The position numbers and the translations under genes were made by a program. This document shows, piece after piece, positions 1 through 11,400 of a stretch of 64,000 nt of DNA (position 1 is its first letter; every line of letters begins with the position of its first letter). This DNA is from Casuarius casuarius (Eukaryota > Chordata > Aves > Casuariiformes > Casuariidae): assembly GCA_003342895.1 (NCBI GenBank), contig PTFA01000278.1, positions 587,420-651,419 on the forward strand. The letters run 5' to 3'. The notes below the pieces were generated by a model that did not search any database, was not told the origin of the DNA, and was given only the letters and a program-made list of their open reading frames with translations.

Positions 1-2274
1 AAGAAGTGGAAGATGGTTCTCTAACCAGTGGGAACTCTACTTTTTTGTGTTGGTTGTGGCAATGCTTAAATGCTGTATTGTACTCTTTTGTGTCTCTGTG
101 CAAGATCCTGAGAGCAAAATGCCAAAGTTGAAGTGGCACTCCTGTAAAATGTATTTCCACTTTTTTTAATCCCACTGGCCTGGGTGTAAAACACCTTATT
201 TTCCAGTTCCTAAGAAGCAGGAAAAGCACATTTCAATCTGGTCTTAATGTCCTTTTAATAAAATTGCCGCATCCTCCAAGAGACATGCAGATCATAATGT
301 GAATATATCTGTCCTTACTAAAGCAACCTGTAAGCATATTGCNAATAATTCTGATTTGCAGTTTACTNGTGNTACTAGCACTTGACCAAAACTTNGCATC
401 TTCTAGTTGCTGCAGTTACCAGGTTATGTTCTTTCTTTGGAGAGTCTTAGACTGAGAATGAGAAAATGCTCTCTGTCCTTTTGCTACTGTACCTTCTGTG
501 AGGTCAGGTGGAAGATGACTCTCTCTTCCTACAGAGAAAATCATCTGAATGTGTATCAGAATTCATGTTCCCAGCTATTCCTTCTGCTCCTCCATCTAGA
601 GAAGATGCAGAAACTAGCATAGGACCTGAAACCTGCAAACTGTCCTTCTCTTCCCGCCTGCAGGCTTATACATTTTTTTTTCTCTTTTTGGTCAAGTTGT
701 TATAGCTGGGGATTGAAATTAGTTGTTTATAGTCAAGTTTATGCTAGAGAGTGTCCCTGATTCTCAGCTGCTTCTGTGCAGCCTCATGGGGCCAAAAGAG
801 AGGATGGACGGTGACTCTTAGCCCAGGACTAGCTTGANCCCTCACANATGCTGACAGACCTGAAGTTTTCTNATTTATGTGTAGATAACCATGGNCCATG
901 CAGGATTTCCCACAGCACAGAGGTGATCACTTTCTCTGTATTACAGGCACTGATAGTGCTTTGTGACACCCAGGGAGTNTGTTTATCTGATTCTGGTTTT
1001 ATGGCACTCTAGAGCTGCTCACTCTGAATACAGCTAATGAAAAGCTGCTGCATCAGAACCAATATCTATCTGTTCTGCAGAACCTCATTTGTGTTGGAGT
1101 GAATGAGATTTGTTTGCATCTGTCTGTGGCAGGAGAACCAAGGTGCCAAATTCCAACAGAAGACTTGTGTCAGTTCTTTGGGCCCAAGCCTTACTAGTTC
1201 TTGTGAACATTAGCTTACTAGCATGTTTATTTNCTTAACTGAAGTAAATGGCTCTCACATCTAGTACANATTACTTTTGGTTGAGGAAGTAATATAAATT
1301 GACCAGCTAATGAAATTGCTTTTCCTCCTCTGTGGCTGTGGAAGTTCAGCCTCACTCAAATGTTTTGGTGGCAAGTTTAGTAGAAGAGGGGTTTTTAATG
1401 ATAGTGTCTACAATGGCACAGAGAAGCTAGAGTAAAAGAACGGGGTAGGGGGAAGCGGAAAAAAGCCTCACTGAGAGAAACAGTAACTCCTTGTTGAGAA
1501 AACACTAAGCACATCTTTGAAAACAACCTTCCATTAACGATACTGCAAGTAAAAATAAACCTCAAAATTGCTAGGAGGAGGCAAAAGGTTTATAATCTTT
1601 TGACAAAATTGTCTTTTCTTTTTAACTTTCCATTGCAAAGCACAATAGTGATGTTTTTAGTTTANTAAATATCGGAAGCTGCATTTTTTAACATTTTAAT
1701 TTTTTAACTTTTTTTAACACTTTTAATTATTTAAATTAGAACCTCAGTTTACTTTTATGCACTTCATTTGCAACTTCCAGGCAAATCAGTTTTATCTAGG
1801 AGGGGGCAATATTAGAAATCTGAGTTGCCCATTTCCTTTCCTGATAAAAGCATTTTATCTTTATTTAAAAAGTCATCCAAAAGAATTCAAAGGGAGCGAA
1901 GTCAGTCGAACATGATAAAGGCATTTGTTTTATGTGGCAGCAGAACATCACTGGTTAGAGTGAATCCTTAGTTTGACTCACGTACCCTGAGGTGTTTTTG
2001 AGGAGGGTTTTGTAAATTGTGGAGTGGGAGTCTGTATGGTAAGATGTATTTGTGTCTGCTTAGTNTGCATAAGAAGTTATCTTTACTTGTTAGATAGGTG
2101 TTCTGCAGATGTTTAATGCAAATTCCATGAGAAAAGGAAAAGATAGTCTTGTGGCTAAAGCATGGGACTGAAAGCAGAGAGAGTTTATACTTTCCCCTCT
2201 GCTTAAAAAGAGATTTATTGTGGAACGCTTGATTGCACTGTGCCTCCATTTTTCTTTATCTTTTGAAAAGGATA

Positions 2275-2299
2275 CCCCCCCCCCCACACACACACACAA
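2275..2299. repeat. poly-C followed by (CA)n microsatellite
   Basis: A run of about eleven C is followed by about seven CA dinucleotides. It is a simple sequence in OSTF1 intron 1 with no coding meaning. Confidence 0.9.
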
Positions 2300-4676
2300 A
2301 TCAAGCTGAGAACAAAGTCACTAATATTTGTCTAATGCCTTGAAATCTTCAAGTCATGTCTTCTATATTTTAGTTATTTTGTCCTAGAAATACATGGTGG
2401 AGGAGGTACAGTCAGTCAACTCTGGTAAGTTCAAATCAATGCTAATATATTAGTTCTCCATGACACAGATATCTTGCAAAGTGGTTAGCTGTGGAGAGGG
2501 GATAGTAAAGGGGAGCGGGAGAGTATCATCAAGCTCTTTCTGACTTTTTTCGTATTACAAAGGACACTGGCAAACGGAAGCTGTAATTTTCTCTGCGTGC
2601 CTAGGGACGTGTATTGCTAAACAAAAGTAGCTTCTATTCAAGCAATTCCAACTACTCATGTGCCCAGTTAAAGATAATTTGTCAGTATTTGCAGAACAGG
2701 GATTCTAGTTTGATCTGTACTTTGAGTCCTTATATTTTATTATTTTAAATCTTTTAGACTGATTTTTGCATTTAAAAATAAGCTGCAAATTAGTACCACG
2801 TNAAGTGCTCAAATCCTATTGTTCTTAGCTCTTAAATGCAGCACTGTATAAATCTGTTTATCNAGAAATATTTATAAAGATCATTCAGAAGTGCCAGTAA
2901 GCAGCAGTGCTCAACTCCCGTATAAATTGCTGTAAAATTAACATGAACCAGACTGGCATTTTATAAATGCAGATCTGTACTTTGTATTTCATCATGGGAA
3001 GAGATTTTAGAACGTGCTATGCCGTGACACCACAGCTTGACATTTGGGGAAGTAATTCTCCATTTCTGTTGTATAGAACTAAAAAAATTCAGCCAATTTG
3101 CCTAAGGTTTAAACAACAGTTTAACAATACTTTTATCAGCATAAGTGTTTTTGTTCTTTTCCTCCACTTAAGGGTGTGACAGTTTTAGAAAAATCTGTTG
3201 ATACAGATGCAATACATTATTACAGGAAACACTCACTACACAGATCTGCATTTCTTAATTTTTCTGTCTTCTGCCATCTTTTCATTTTAATATTTCTTAT
3301 TCTTCCTTTTTGTTCTCCATTTCCTCTACCCCAGAATTGTACTTGGAAAAAAACCTTGAAAATTAGTGAGTGAAGGTTAAAGTTGTCACAGTGTATACTG
3401 TGCAATTCTATTTTGCATTTTTTTGTCATCTATTTAGAAAGCTTGGGANAAGGGAGGGAGGGGCGCTACCCTTTATCACCCAGCCCTTTCTGTCTTCCTT
3501 CCTGTTTTGTCATCTCTTGTTCTTTTTCCTCTTTTTAGTTGACTTCCTCCCTGCCTCAGCTGGAACACTTNATTCTGAAGCTCTTAGATCTAGAACACAC
3601 TACCCTCTACTTTTGTTCATCATCGCCGTATAGGTAATGAACAAAAATGAGGTTTCATTTTAGTTACTGCCACAGTGCAGGTATTTAGTTTCTAGGACAT
3701 AGATCTGAGAAGTATTGGACTCCTTTATGTCTAAGAAATGAGAGAGAACCAGTAAGGCCAGGTTCAAATGTTATAGTGTTACTCGAAAGTAAGGTCCAGA
3801 ATGTAGGCACAGGATGTGGTTATGAATTATAAGAATCATATCTACAGTGTGTATGTGCATCTGGCTATTTTAGAAAGCTTCACAGATTAACTTTATGGAT
3901 AGACTATTATAAACACATAGGCCCAAAAAGCTTGAGATACAGGACTACAGAATGTTTTGCATAGGAGTTGCACCTTGGTAAATGTATTTTCATAAACACA
4001 TGCTGTGGCATGGCTCTTGCTCAAGAACATCCAGAGGTATTTGAATACATCTTTCAAGATCCAATCTGAGACTGTTGGATATGCTGCAAANTGACAGACT
4101 GGTCAATATGGCAGCTTATGCAGTTGAATACCCTCCCCACTCTTCTCAAACCTGTCAACTTATATAGTGGAGCCCTTAAGTTACCATTCTAGAACAATCA
4201 CTCTTCTTGTGGGAAGGCTTTTAGATATTAGGGTAACGAAGAGTGCCTACTTCCTTGTCACTCGATTCTTCTAGTGTAATTTGTGGCTTAATATACTATG
4301 CAGGATTCTGTGTAAGTGTACAGTTTATTTTACAGTACTAGACTTTGAGAGTAAGTCACTGGTGCCTCTGAGGATACAAAATAGCCTGGTCTAAGTGTAG
4401 TCCAAGTAGTGCGTTGTCCAGATGGACTAAATACTGTTTTGATTACAAGTTGATCTATATAACCATGTAAAGTTTACAGTTTAAGGACCTGAAGTACAGT
4501 ATAGAATATCTACATACTTAAGACATAAGCTATTTAGAAGTAAACAATACAGAAAAGTCATTGAGTTCAGTGGATTTCAGCAGTTCAGCTAATAAAATTA
4601 TGGAAGATAGTTATTTCTTCTCCTGAGCTCTTATACTTTATCCTTTGTATTTTTGAAATACACCTATGTTGGTTGA

Positions 4677-4707
4677 TTTTTTTTTTTCTTTTTTTTCTTT
4701 TTTTTTT
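4677..4707. repeat. T-rich low-complexity tract
   Basis: Three long T runs are separated by single C bases. It could be a degraded poly(A) tail of a minus-strand retrocopy, but no element body was recognised beside it. Confidence 0.8.
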
Positions 4708-5381
4708 ATGCTTGTATGGATGCTTCCTTTGCAGTTTATTCAATTAAATTTGTACCTCTCTACATTAAGATTATGTTTTCTGGGCTTGGATGACAGTGAC
4801 AGTCTCTTAAAGCTGCCCTATTAAAACAAACATTGCCCACTTAGTGGAATTGTAAACACTATAGTTTATTTTAAACATCTAAACAGAACAACATATCAGT
4901 TGTACATTACATAAATAGGACTTCGATGACCATTTGCCATTTTTCTTTGAAATCCAGCAATAACTCCTAATTAATAGCCTTAAGTAAGTATGAAAAAATG
5001 ATGGGGATATTCATCACTTTTATGTTTCTTTATTCCTTCCTTAATCCTGTAGTGCTTGACCCATCTGACTCTCTTAATAGAAATATATATAACAGATGTT
5101 CAGGTGGCTTTTTGTGCGCTTCAAGCTGTACTTTGCCTGAGATGTCAATGGCTACATAGTGAGCCAGGTGCGCACAAGGGGCAGATTACACTTAGCTGAC
5201 CATTTGGCTCATTTCCTTCAGAACTTGTGCTGCTGAGTTGAGTATTTTCATCGATACAGGCATACCACAAACTCACTCAAACAGAGTTAACGTTTAAGAA
5301 AAGGCGTTCAGTTGGATTTGGGGGCTGTAGGTGCGTGCTGTGGTTAGAAAACATGATATTGGCACTATTTTTCTTTTTTAG

Positions 5382-5428
5382 GGCAGGTTAAAGTGTTCAG
5401 AGCCCTGTATACNTTTGAGCCCAGAACG
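5382..5428 (+). CDS. OSTF1: OSTF1 coding exon 2 (start of SH3 domain)
   Basis: The exon encodes the residues after the split Gly: [15 protein letters not shown], including the ALYxF strand that opens SH3 domains. The acceptor is a T-rich tract ending in AG at 5380-5381; the donor is ACG|GTGAGT at 5429. It starts with two bases of a Gly codon whose first G must come from exon 1, and ends in phase 0. N at 5413 is a third-position base in ACN, so Thr is unaffected. Confidence 0.95.
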
Positions 5429-8400
5429 GTGAGTATGTTTAGATTTTAGGGTTTGGATTTTTTTGTTTGTTTATTTAATCCTGTCTATAATAAAATCTTT
5501 TTGAGTTCTGCTTCGTTTGCCCTGTCAGATTTGCTGTACTACAGTTTCGATGCGAAAAGCCTCCAGTGTTGATCGATCTCAGTTCTTAAATGTGTCCAGA
5601 ACTGCCTAATATATCCCCATTTTCTCCTTCCTCAAGTTCAGCGTTTTCTAAAAGCATCATGTCTTCTTTAGTACCAGTTGCCTGCAGTCTAGGATAAGCA
5701 GACTCAGTGTGTCCCTCCCCCTTCCCCCTTCTTCCAAAGGCAACAAAGATAATTCAGAATAGAGAGATTTGATGAACTGGGACCAGCCAAAAAGGGAAGA
5801 GATTAGCAAACACTAGCTATATTTCACTGCTCTTGTTGCACAGAGCTCTGTGGGAAAGACTACAGCCTTTTTGTTTACCTGTCAGGAGGGTCACAGGTCC
5901 AAAAAGTTAGCTGTAGTTTGACTTGCCTGCAGTATGAAAGACTGTCAGGCAGTTTTCTTCTTCCTGGAGAATTTGAGCTATTGTAATTTTCAAAGAAGAG
6001 CTGAAGGTACTCTGCTTTTCACGTGTGTGTGTTTTGTCTAGGTACATGCATTCAGAACTTTACTTTCTTTCTTTTTTTTTTTTTAAAGCCAGATGAACTG
6101 TACTTTGAAGAAGGAGATATCATTTACATCTCAGACATGGTGAGTCTGACACATCCCATATAGACAGAATAATTCTGAGATGCACCATTATCCCTTTAAA
6201 CTCTTTTCCCCTTTCTCTCCAGAGTGATACAAATTGGTGGAAAGGAACTTGCAAAGGGAGAACTGGACTAATTCCAAGCAACTATGGTAAGTCTGAAATA
6301 TTTTCCTTGGTAAGGTCATTCGCAGTGAAAGGAAATTGGTAAATGAAAATTGCTGATACGCTTATTTTCAGAAACTATGATAACAATATTGATGTTTAAC
6401 TGTCCTCTGCCAGAGTATTTCAAAATACTCAAATTCTGCAATATCAGTCACCACTATATGTTGGCTATGTACAGTCTGTCTGAGGTTTTTATAACCTACA
6501 GAGGGACAGCTTGAGTTTGGCAAGTTCATGTTTCTAGGTGTGTAGCAAGAGATGCNTTCAGTCTTGAGGGAATGAATAGATGGGTATACAGGATGATTTT
6601 ACAGACTGAACACTAAAGTGATAGCGTTATATTCTTGATACCCTTATCGGATGTATTCCTGCTTTTAATATCTTCTCATTAGCTGTTTCTCAGCTGTATT
6701 CTTTCAGTCTGCATGTTGTCTTTTTTTTAAGTAGACCTAATGGTGGACACCACAGCCTTTAATAGCTTTGAGATCAAGAAGTCTGACACAGCAGGGGCTG
6801 TCTGTTTACAGAGATAGATAATCAATATTGGAGTTGTTAGGCAAACCTAGAACCAGAGAAGAAGATAAAGATTGTGAGTATTTCTGTAAGCCTCCTTTGA
6901 CCTTTTCCACTTAAGAAACAGGGTTGTTCTGTTTGCCAGTAGTGGCTCTTTAATGAATGTATTCAGCCACTGAAAGAAAGAAAGGAAGGAGGGGAAAAAA
7001 AAAAGTTTTGCTTGTTAAAGTCACTATATTAAAACCATCTAACCAGGTACATAGAAATGAAGAGTAATAAAACTGCAAAAATTCATATTTCACCTGTTGG
7101 GATGAAATAAAAATTGCTTTTTTCAGATTCAACTAAAATCATTTTGGAAACCTATGAGTACAGGCAACNCAGTTGAATTCTTCCAAGTTCTCTCAGGAAA
7201 TGTAGGCAGAGCAGCAGTGTCATGTGACAGATAGCATCAAAACCACAATATGTCAGTAGCAGTGTGCTTGCTTCATGTACATCCTTTCCTCACTAGGAAA
7301 TGTTATGGTAGCAATGATATGATTCCCTGCCCTAACCTATAGTCAGATTAGGTGAGCTGTCTCAGTAGAAATCCATGAATGGAAGGCTACAATGCAGTTT
7401 CTTTCCACAAGCTGAAATTTCTCAGTTACTTTTGTGACTGACTGATTGTATTCTAGCCATCTGCCAGAGGTGGTCGTTATTATGCACTGGAAGAATGGTT
7501 TACACATGCTCACCTATGCTCTGATTTCTTGCAGATATTGGAGTATGCTATATTTNAAATAAACCCAGCAACTTACTGATTCTGTTTGTATGTTTTCATT
7601 GAGATCATTTGGAAAAATTNGCTCTAGAGTGGTTTATTGAAAAATTACCTGAGCCAAAGTTTGCAACTTCCACTTCTGTTTTAGGCTGGTGCTGCACGTT
7701 TTGCAAAAACTTTGTGAGCAAAACAGGAGCCTATGCAGATACTACAAATAAAGGGTACTGGGACATAAAAGCAGTGTGTCTGTACACAACAGCAAGTCAG
7801 AGGTGTTCTAGCTGCTACAAAGTGCAGGTAGTATACTTGGTTACATATTTATTGCATACAAGTATGTCTTTTGATTTGGACAAACTGTGTAAAATCACTC
7901 AAAGCCTGCTTCNGCTGCTTGTNAGTCTTAGGACTGCCCAGGTTCAGNCCCATTCCTGNGCTACTTGAAACACTGCACTCTCCTGTGCACTCTCCTGTGC
8001 TCTTCTGTAACCTTTTAGGGGAAGATGCAGACAGNTTGGAAACTACTGATTTTGTGGTGAGGTCTTGTGCTCCATCTGCTGGACTGGAAGGAGCACATTT
8101 GGAAAACAGATATAAATGGAAATGCTGATGAAGCCAGAATTGGTGCTGTCTGCATTAAAAATGCTTATTACTGCTTTTGACAACAATTTTATAAGGACAA
8201 AATTATTTTTATGCTTCTGAGACAGTGTTATCTGCAGAGATTAATATCAATGCTTTCTGCTGTGCCCTAGAAGCACAGCTCTGTATGACTAGGGTTTTCT
8301 ATTTGTATAATGGCTGTCTGCTCTGCAACCAGCTTCTCCAGTGCTGCTTTAGGATTCTGTTCACTGCACAAATTTTTCTAACCTGAAATACCAGAATATA

Positions 8401-11400
8401 GCATTTGCAATTTATTTTACTCGTAACTGAAGAGATAAACAGGTGAAATCTTGCAATTATAAATCATTATGTGAGCAACACAGACCAAAGTAAGAAAAGA
8501 TCTGGGTAGGTCATGATAGAACTTGAGACTCTTACTTCTGGTGACTGAAGTACTTTGTATTTGGCTGCATTGCATCTGATTATAGTAACACTTTGACCAG
8601 AGAAACACTCTCAGATTTTGCCTACCTCCTCTAAAAGCAGAGGGGCAAGGGCTTAGAGAACCCAGTCATCTCAGATTGGATGCTGTCCTACTTGCCTGTA
8701 CCCNTAGTAGTCACAGGCTTTCACCTAAAAAGAAGTTTAAAAAAGGGAGTTTCCAAGTCACAGCCCCACTTCCAACTGTTCCACAGTGCTGTTCATTTCT
8801 TTTTGCTGCTGCAACAGCACAGTGACTAGGAATCTTTCCCTGCTCTTCTCCAATAAAACCTGAAGTTTGCAAGACGAAGAGAGTATCTACTGAACTTCAG
8901 TCTTCCCATCACTAAATTCTGTTTTGATTTGCAGACCTCTTGTAATTTTTCCAGGGGAAATGAAAACCTCTGTGAAAACAAATAGGAAGCCTGTTGACAG
9001 TGAGTGGACTTTCTTAGTTACTTTTCACAGACCCCTTAAAAATAATCCACTGATAACTACAGGTGGCAAGCTATAGCTTGAAAGCCACTGCACTGCAGGA
9101 CAATGACCAGCCCCCATGCAACTGCTCAAAAATAGTCTACAAGTGCAGAAAGACAAGAAACAACCAGGATAAAAATACTGTCAGATTCTCAGTGGCTTGC
9201 AACCTCTGATCAATTTGAGGCTGTTCTTTGAAGTTTTCACAGATTCTTNTCTGAATTTCTTTCCTATACACAGGAAAGGGAAGTGTATCCAACTAGTCAC
9301 ATGGGATATGTACTGTTGGCTGTTCCAGAGCAAAGCAAAGTTTTATTTCCATACAGGTAGTATCAAATACCTGTTCAGTTTCGGAACCGGTTAGAGTTTA
9401 CTGTCTGTTTCATTTCAGTGGCAGAACAAGCTGAGTCTATTGATAACCCATTGCATGAAGCTGCCAAACGAGGTGAGTTTGGACTTTGGTTGTGTAATGC
9501 TAAAGAAAGATTTGTCTGTTTTGTGCCAAAATGCCCTTAATTATATTTAAAATGAAGAGGCATGTTTGTTTTGGCTATCTAGTATCTTGAACAAGTTATC
9601 TGGTAAAGTTCTGGAGTTTTCAGAAGCTGAACTTGCGTACAGCCTAATAGAATTACCACTCTGATTGTGTGCACAGCAGAAATGTCTTATATCATCCAGT
9701 CAGCTCTACAGAGGCCTAAAGGTCCTATGGGAGTGGAAGAAGAGATGTTTGGCATCACTTGGACTGGTTGTTTTATGAGTTAAGTGTTGCTGCTAAACAC
9801 TTTTTCTCCTTGTAAGTTCATAGGAGTGTGGCAGTCAGAGAGAGAACTAAGTGGCCTTAATGGTTCTGTTAATTTTTCAGAGAAAAAGTCAGTAAAACGG
9901 AATTTGTTTTTTAGGCAACCTAAGCTGGTTGAGAGAGTGTTTGGATAACNGAGTTGGGGTCAATGGCTTAGACAAAGCCGGAAACACAGCTCTGTACTGG
10001 GCATGCCATGGAGGGCANAAAGGTATGAGAAAAATCATTTGAAGTGACCGTTCTCTGATTTTCTTGACTTGCTGGTTAAACAGACTGCTAAAATTGCAGT
10101 ACTAAATAATATACCTAGGATTGTTCTATGTCATTCTAATTTTCTGAAAGAAAAGTTAAAGCCAGATGGGAGGTTCAGATCTGTTAAGTGTTGTGTTTTG
10201 TTGATGTTGATGTTAAAGCAGCCGTTCTAATCAGTGTGACAATTAGAAATAAAGTGGGAGGAAGGACAGACCAAAAAATGTTGGGTTTTGAGGGTANGGT
10301 ATGCCTTAATATTTCCTTGTGTTTTTTTTTCTTTTTTTTTCCTTGTTCAATGCTGTCTTGCTGTAATAGATTTTTGTTAGCTGATTGGATCTTTCCTTTG
10401 AATCTTAAATAAGGTTATACTATGAATGCAAAAAGGCATATTTTGTTTCCACTAAGTTTTCCTTTTATTTTTTCATGTTCCCTGTAGATATAGTGGATGT
10501 TCTGTTTACCCAGCCAAACCTAGAGCTAAACCAGCAGGTAGGACTCTTACACTAGAGATGTGATGTTATTCATTCTTGGTGCAAGCTGAAAGGTTTTTGC
10601 TGTATTTTAATCCTGTTGCTTTTCCCTCTAACTCCACAGAACAAATTGGGAGACACAGCTTTGCATGCTGCTGCATGGAAGGGTTATGCAGATATTGTAG
10701 AGGTGCTGCTGGCAAAGGGTAAAGATCTTCACCAAGATTTCAACAATCTGTGTGGCAGACTAGCTTCCTGAATGTTTATTAATATGTATTTTTAACTGTT
10801 TTCCTGTAACCTAGGTACAATCCCTAGCTAACTCACCTGCCTGACTTTGTAAGCCTTGCAGAAAATTCTGGCAGTTGTTTGGAAAGTAGATTTCGGACCT
10901 GCTCAAGATAAATATCAGCCTCCTTGGCAGACAAAATGTGGCACTTAACTGCAGAACAGCAGAGAGATCTGCTTCCTGGAAAGGGAGAGCAGCCAATGAG
11001 CTCCCTAGCCAACTGTAGCATATGGAAGAACATCCATAGCCTTTAGTCTGCTTCATATCGGTCCANAGATGAGCATTACTCTGGTCTGTTTTACCCGTGC
11101 TACTGAAACTTGTGTGATAATACCATCAAGAAGTAGCTAAGACTGGCTGAGTGATTCATGATGGAAATTTTCTGTTATAAAGGGGCAAGAACAGATCTGA
11201 AAAACAATGAGAAGAAACTGGCTTTAGACATGGCGACCAATGCAGCTTGTGCTTCCTTGCTTAAGAAAAAAAGTGCAGGTATTTCTGATTTTTGTTTTTC
11301 TGATACATTTCTCCCTGTTTAGAGGACAGTTAATGTTTCAGCCAAGTACCAGTGCATATAAAAACCAGTCTGGAGCTATGTAGACTAAAAGTTGTGTTTG

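Larger units (their letters stand above)
1..5381 (+). other. OSTF1 intron 1, 3' part
   Basis: The first coding exon is not in this stretch: no ATG-initiated Lys/Pro-rich block with a donor site was found, and there is no CpG-rich promoter-like segment. I infer that the window opens inside a large first intron. It contains a poly-C/CA tract near 2275-2299 and a T-rich tract near 4677-4707. Open frames here are short and match no family I know. Confidence 0.8.

Noticed and set aside
1..5381. Search for OSTF1 exon 1 (start codon, Lys/Pro-rich N-terminus)
   Set aside because: No matching ATG-initiated block with a donor in the needed phase, and no CpG-rich promoter region; it most likely lies upstream.
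7609..7968. 119-residue frame in OSTF1 intron 4 as an alternative exon or gene
   Set aside because: Cys-rich appearance but no known domain, several N bases, and no good splice-site pair around it.
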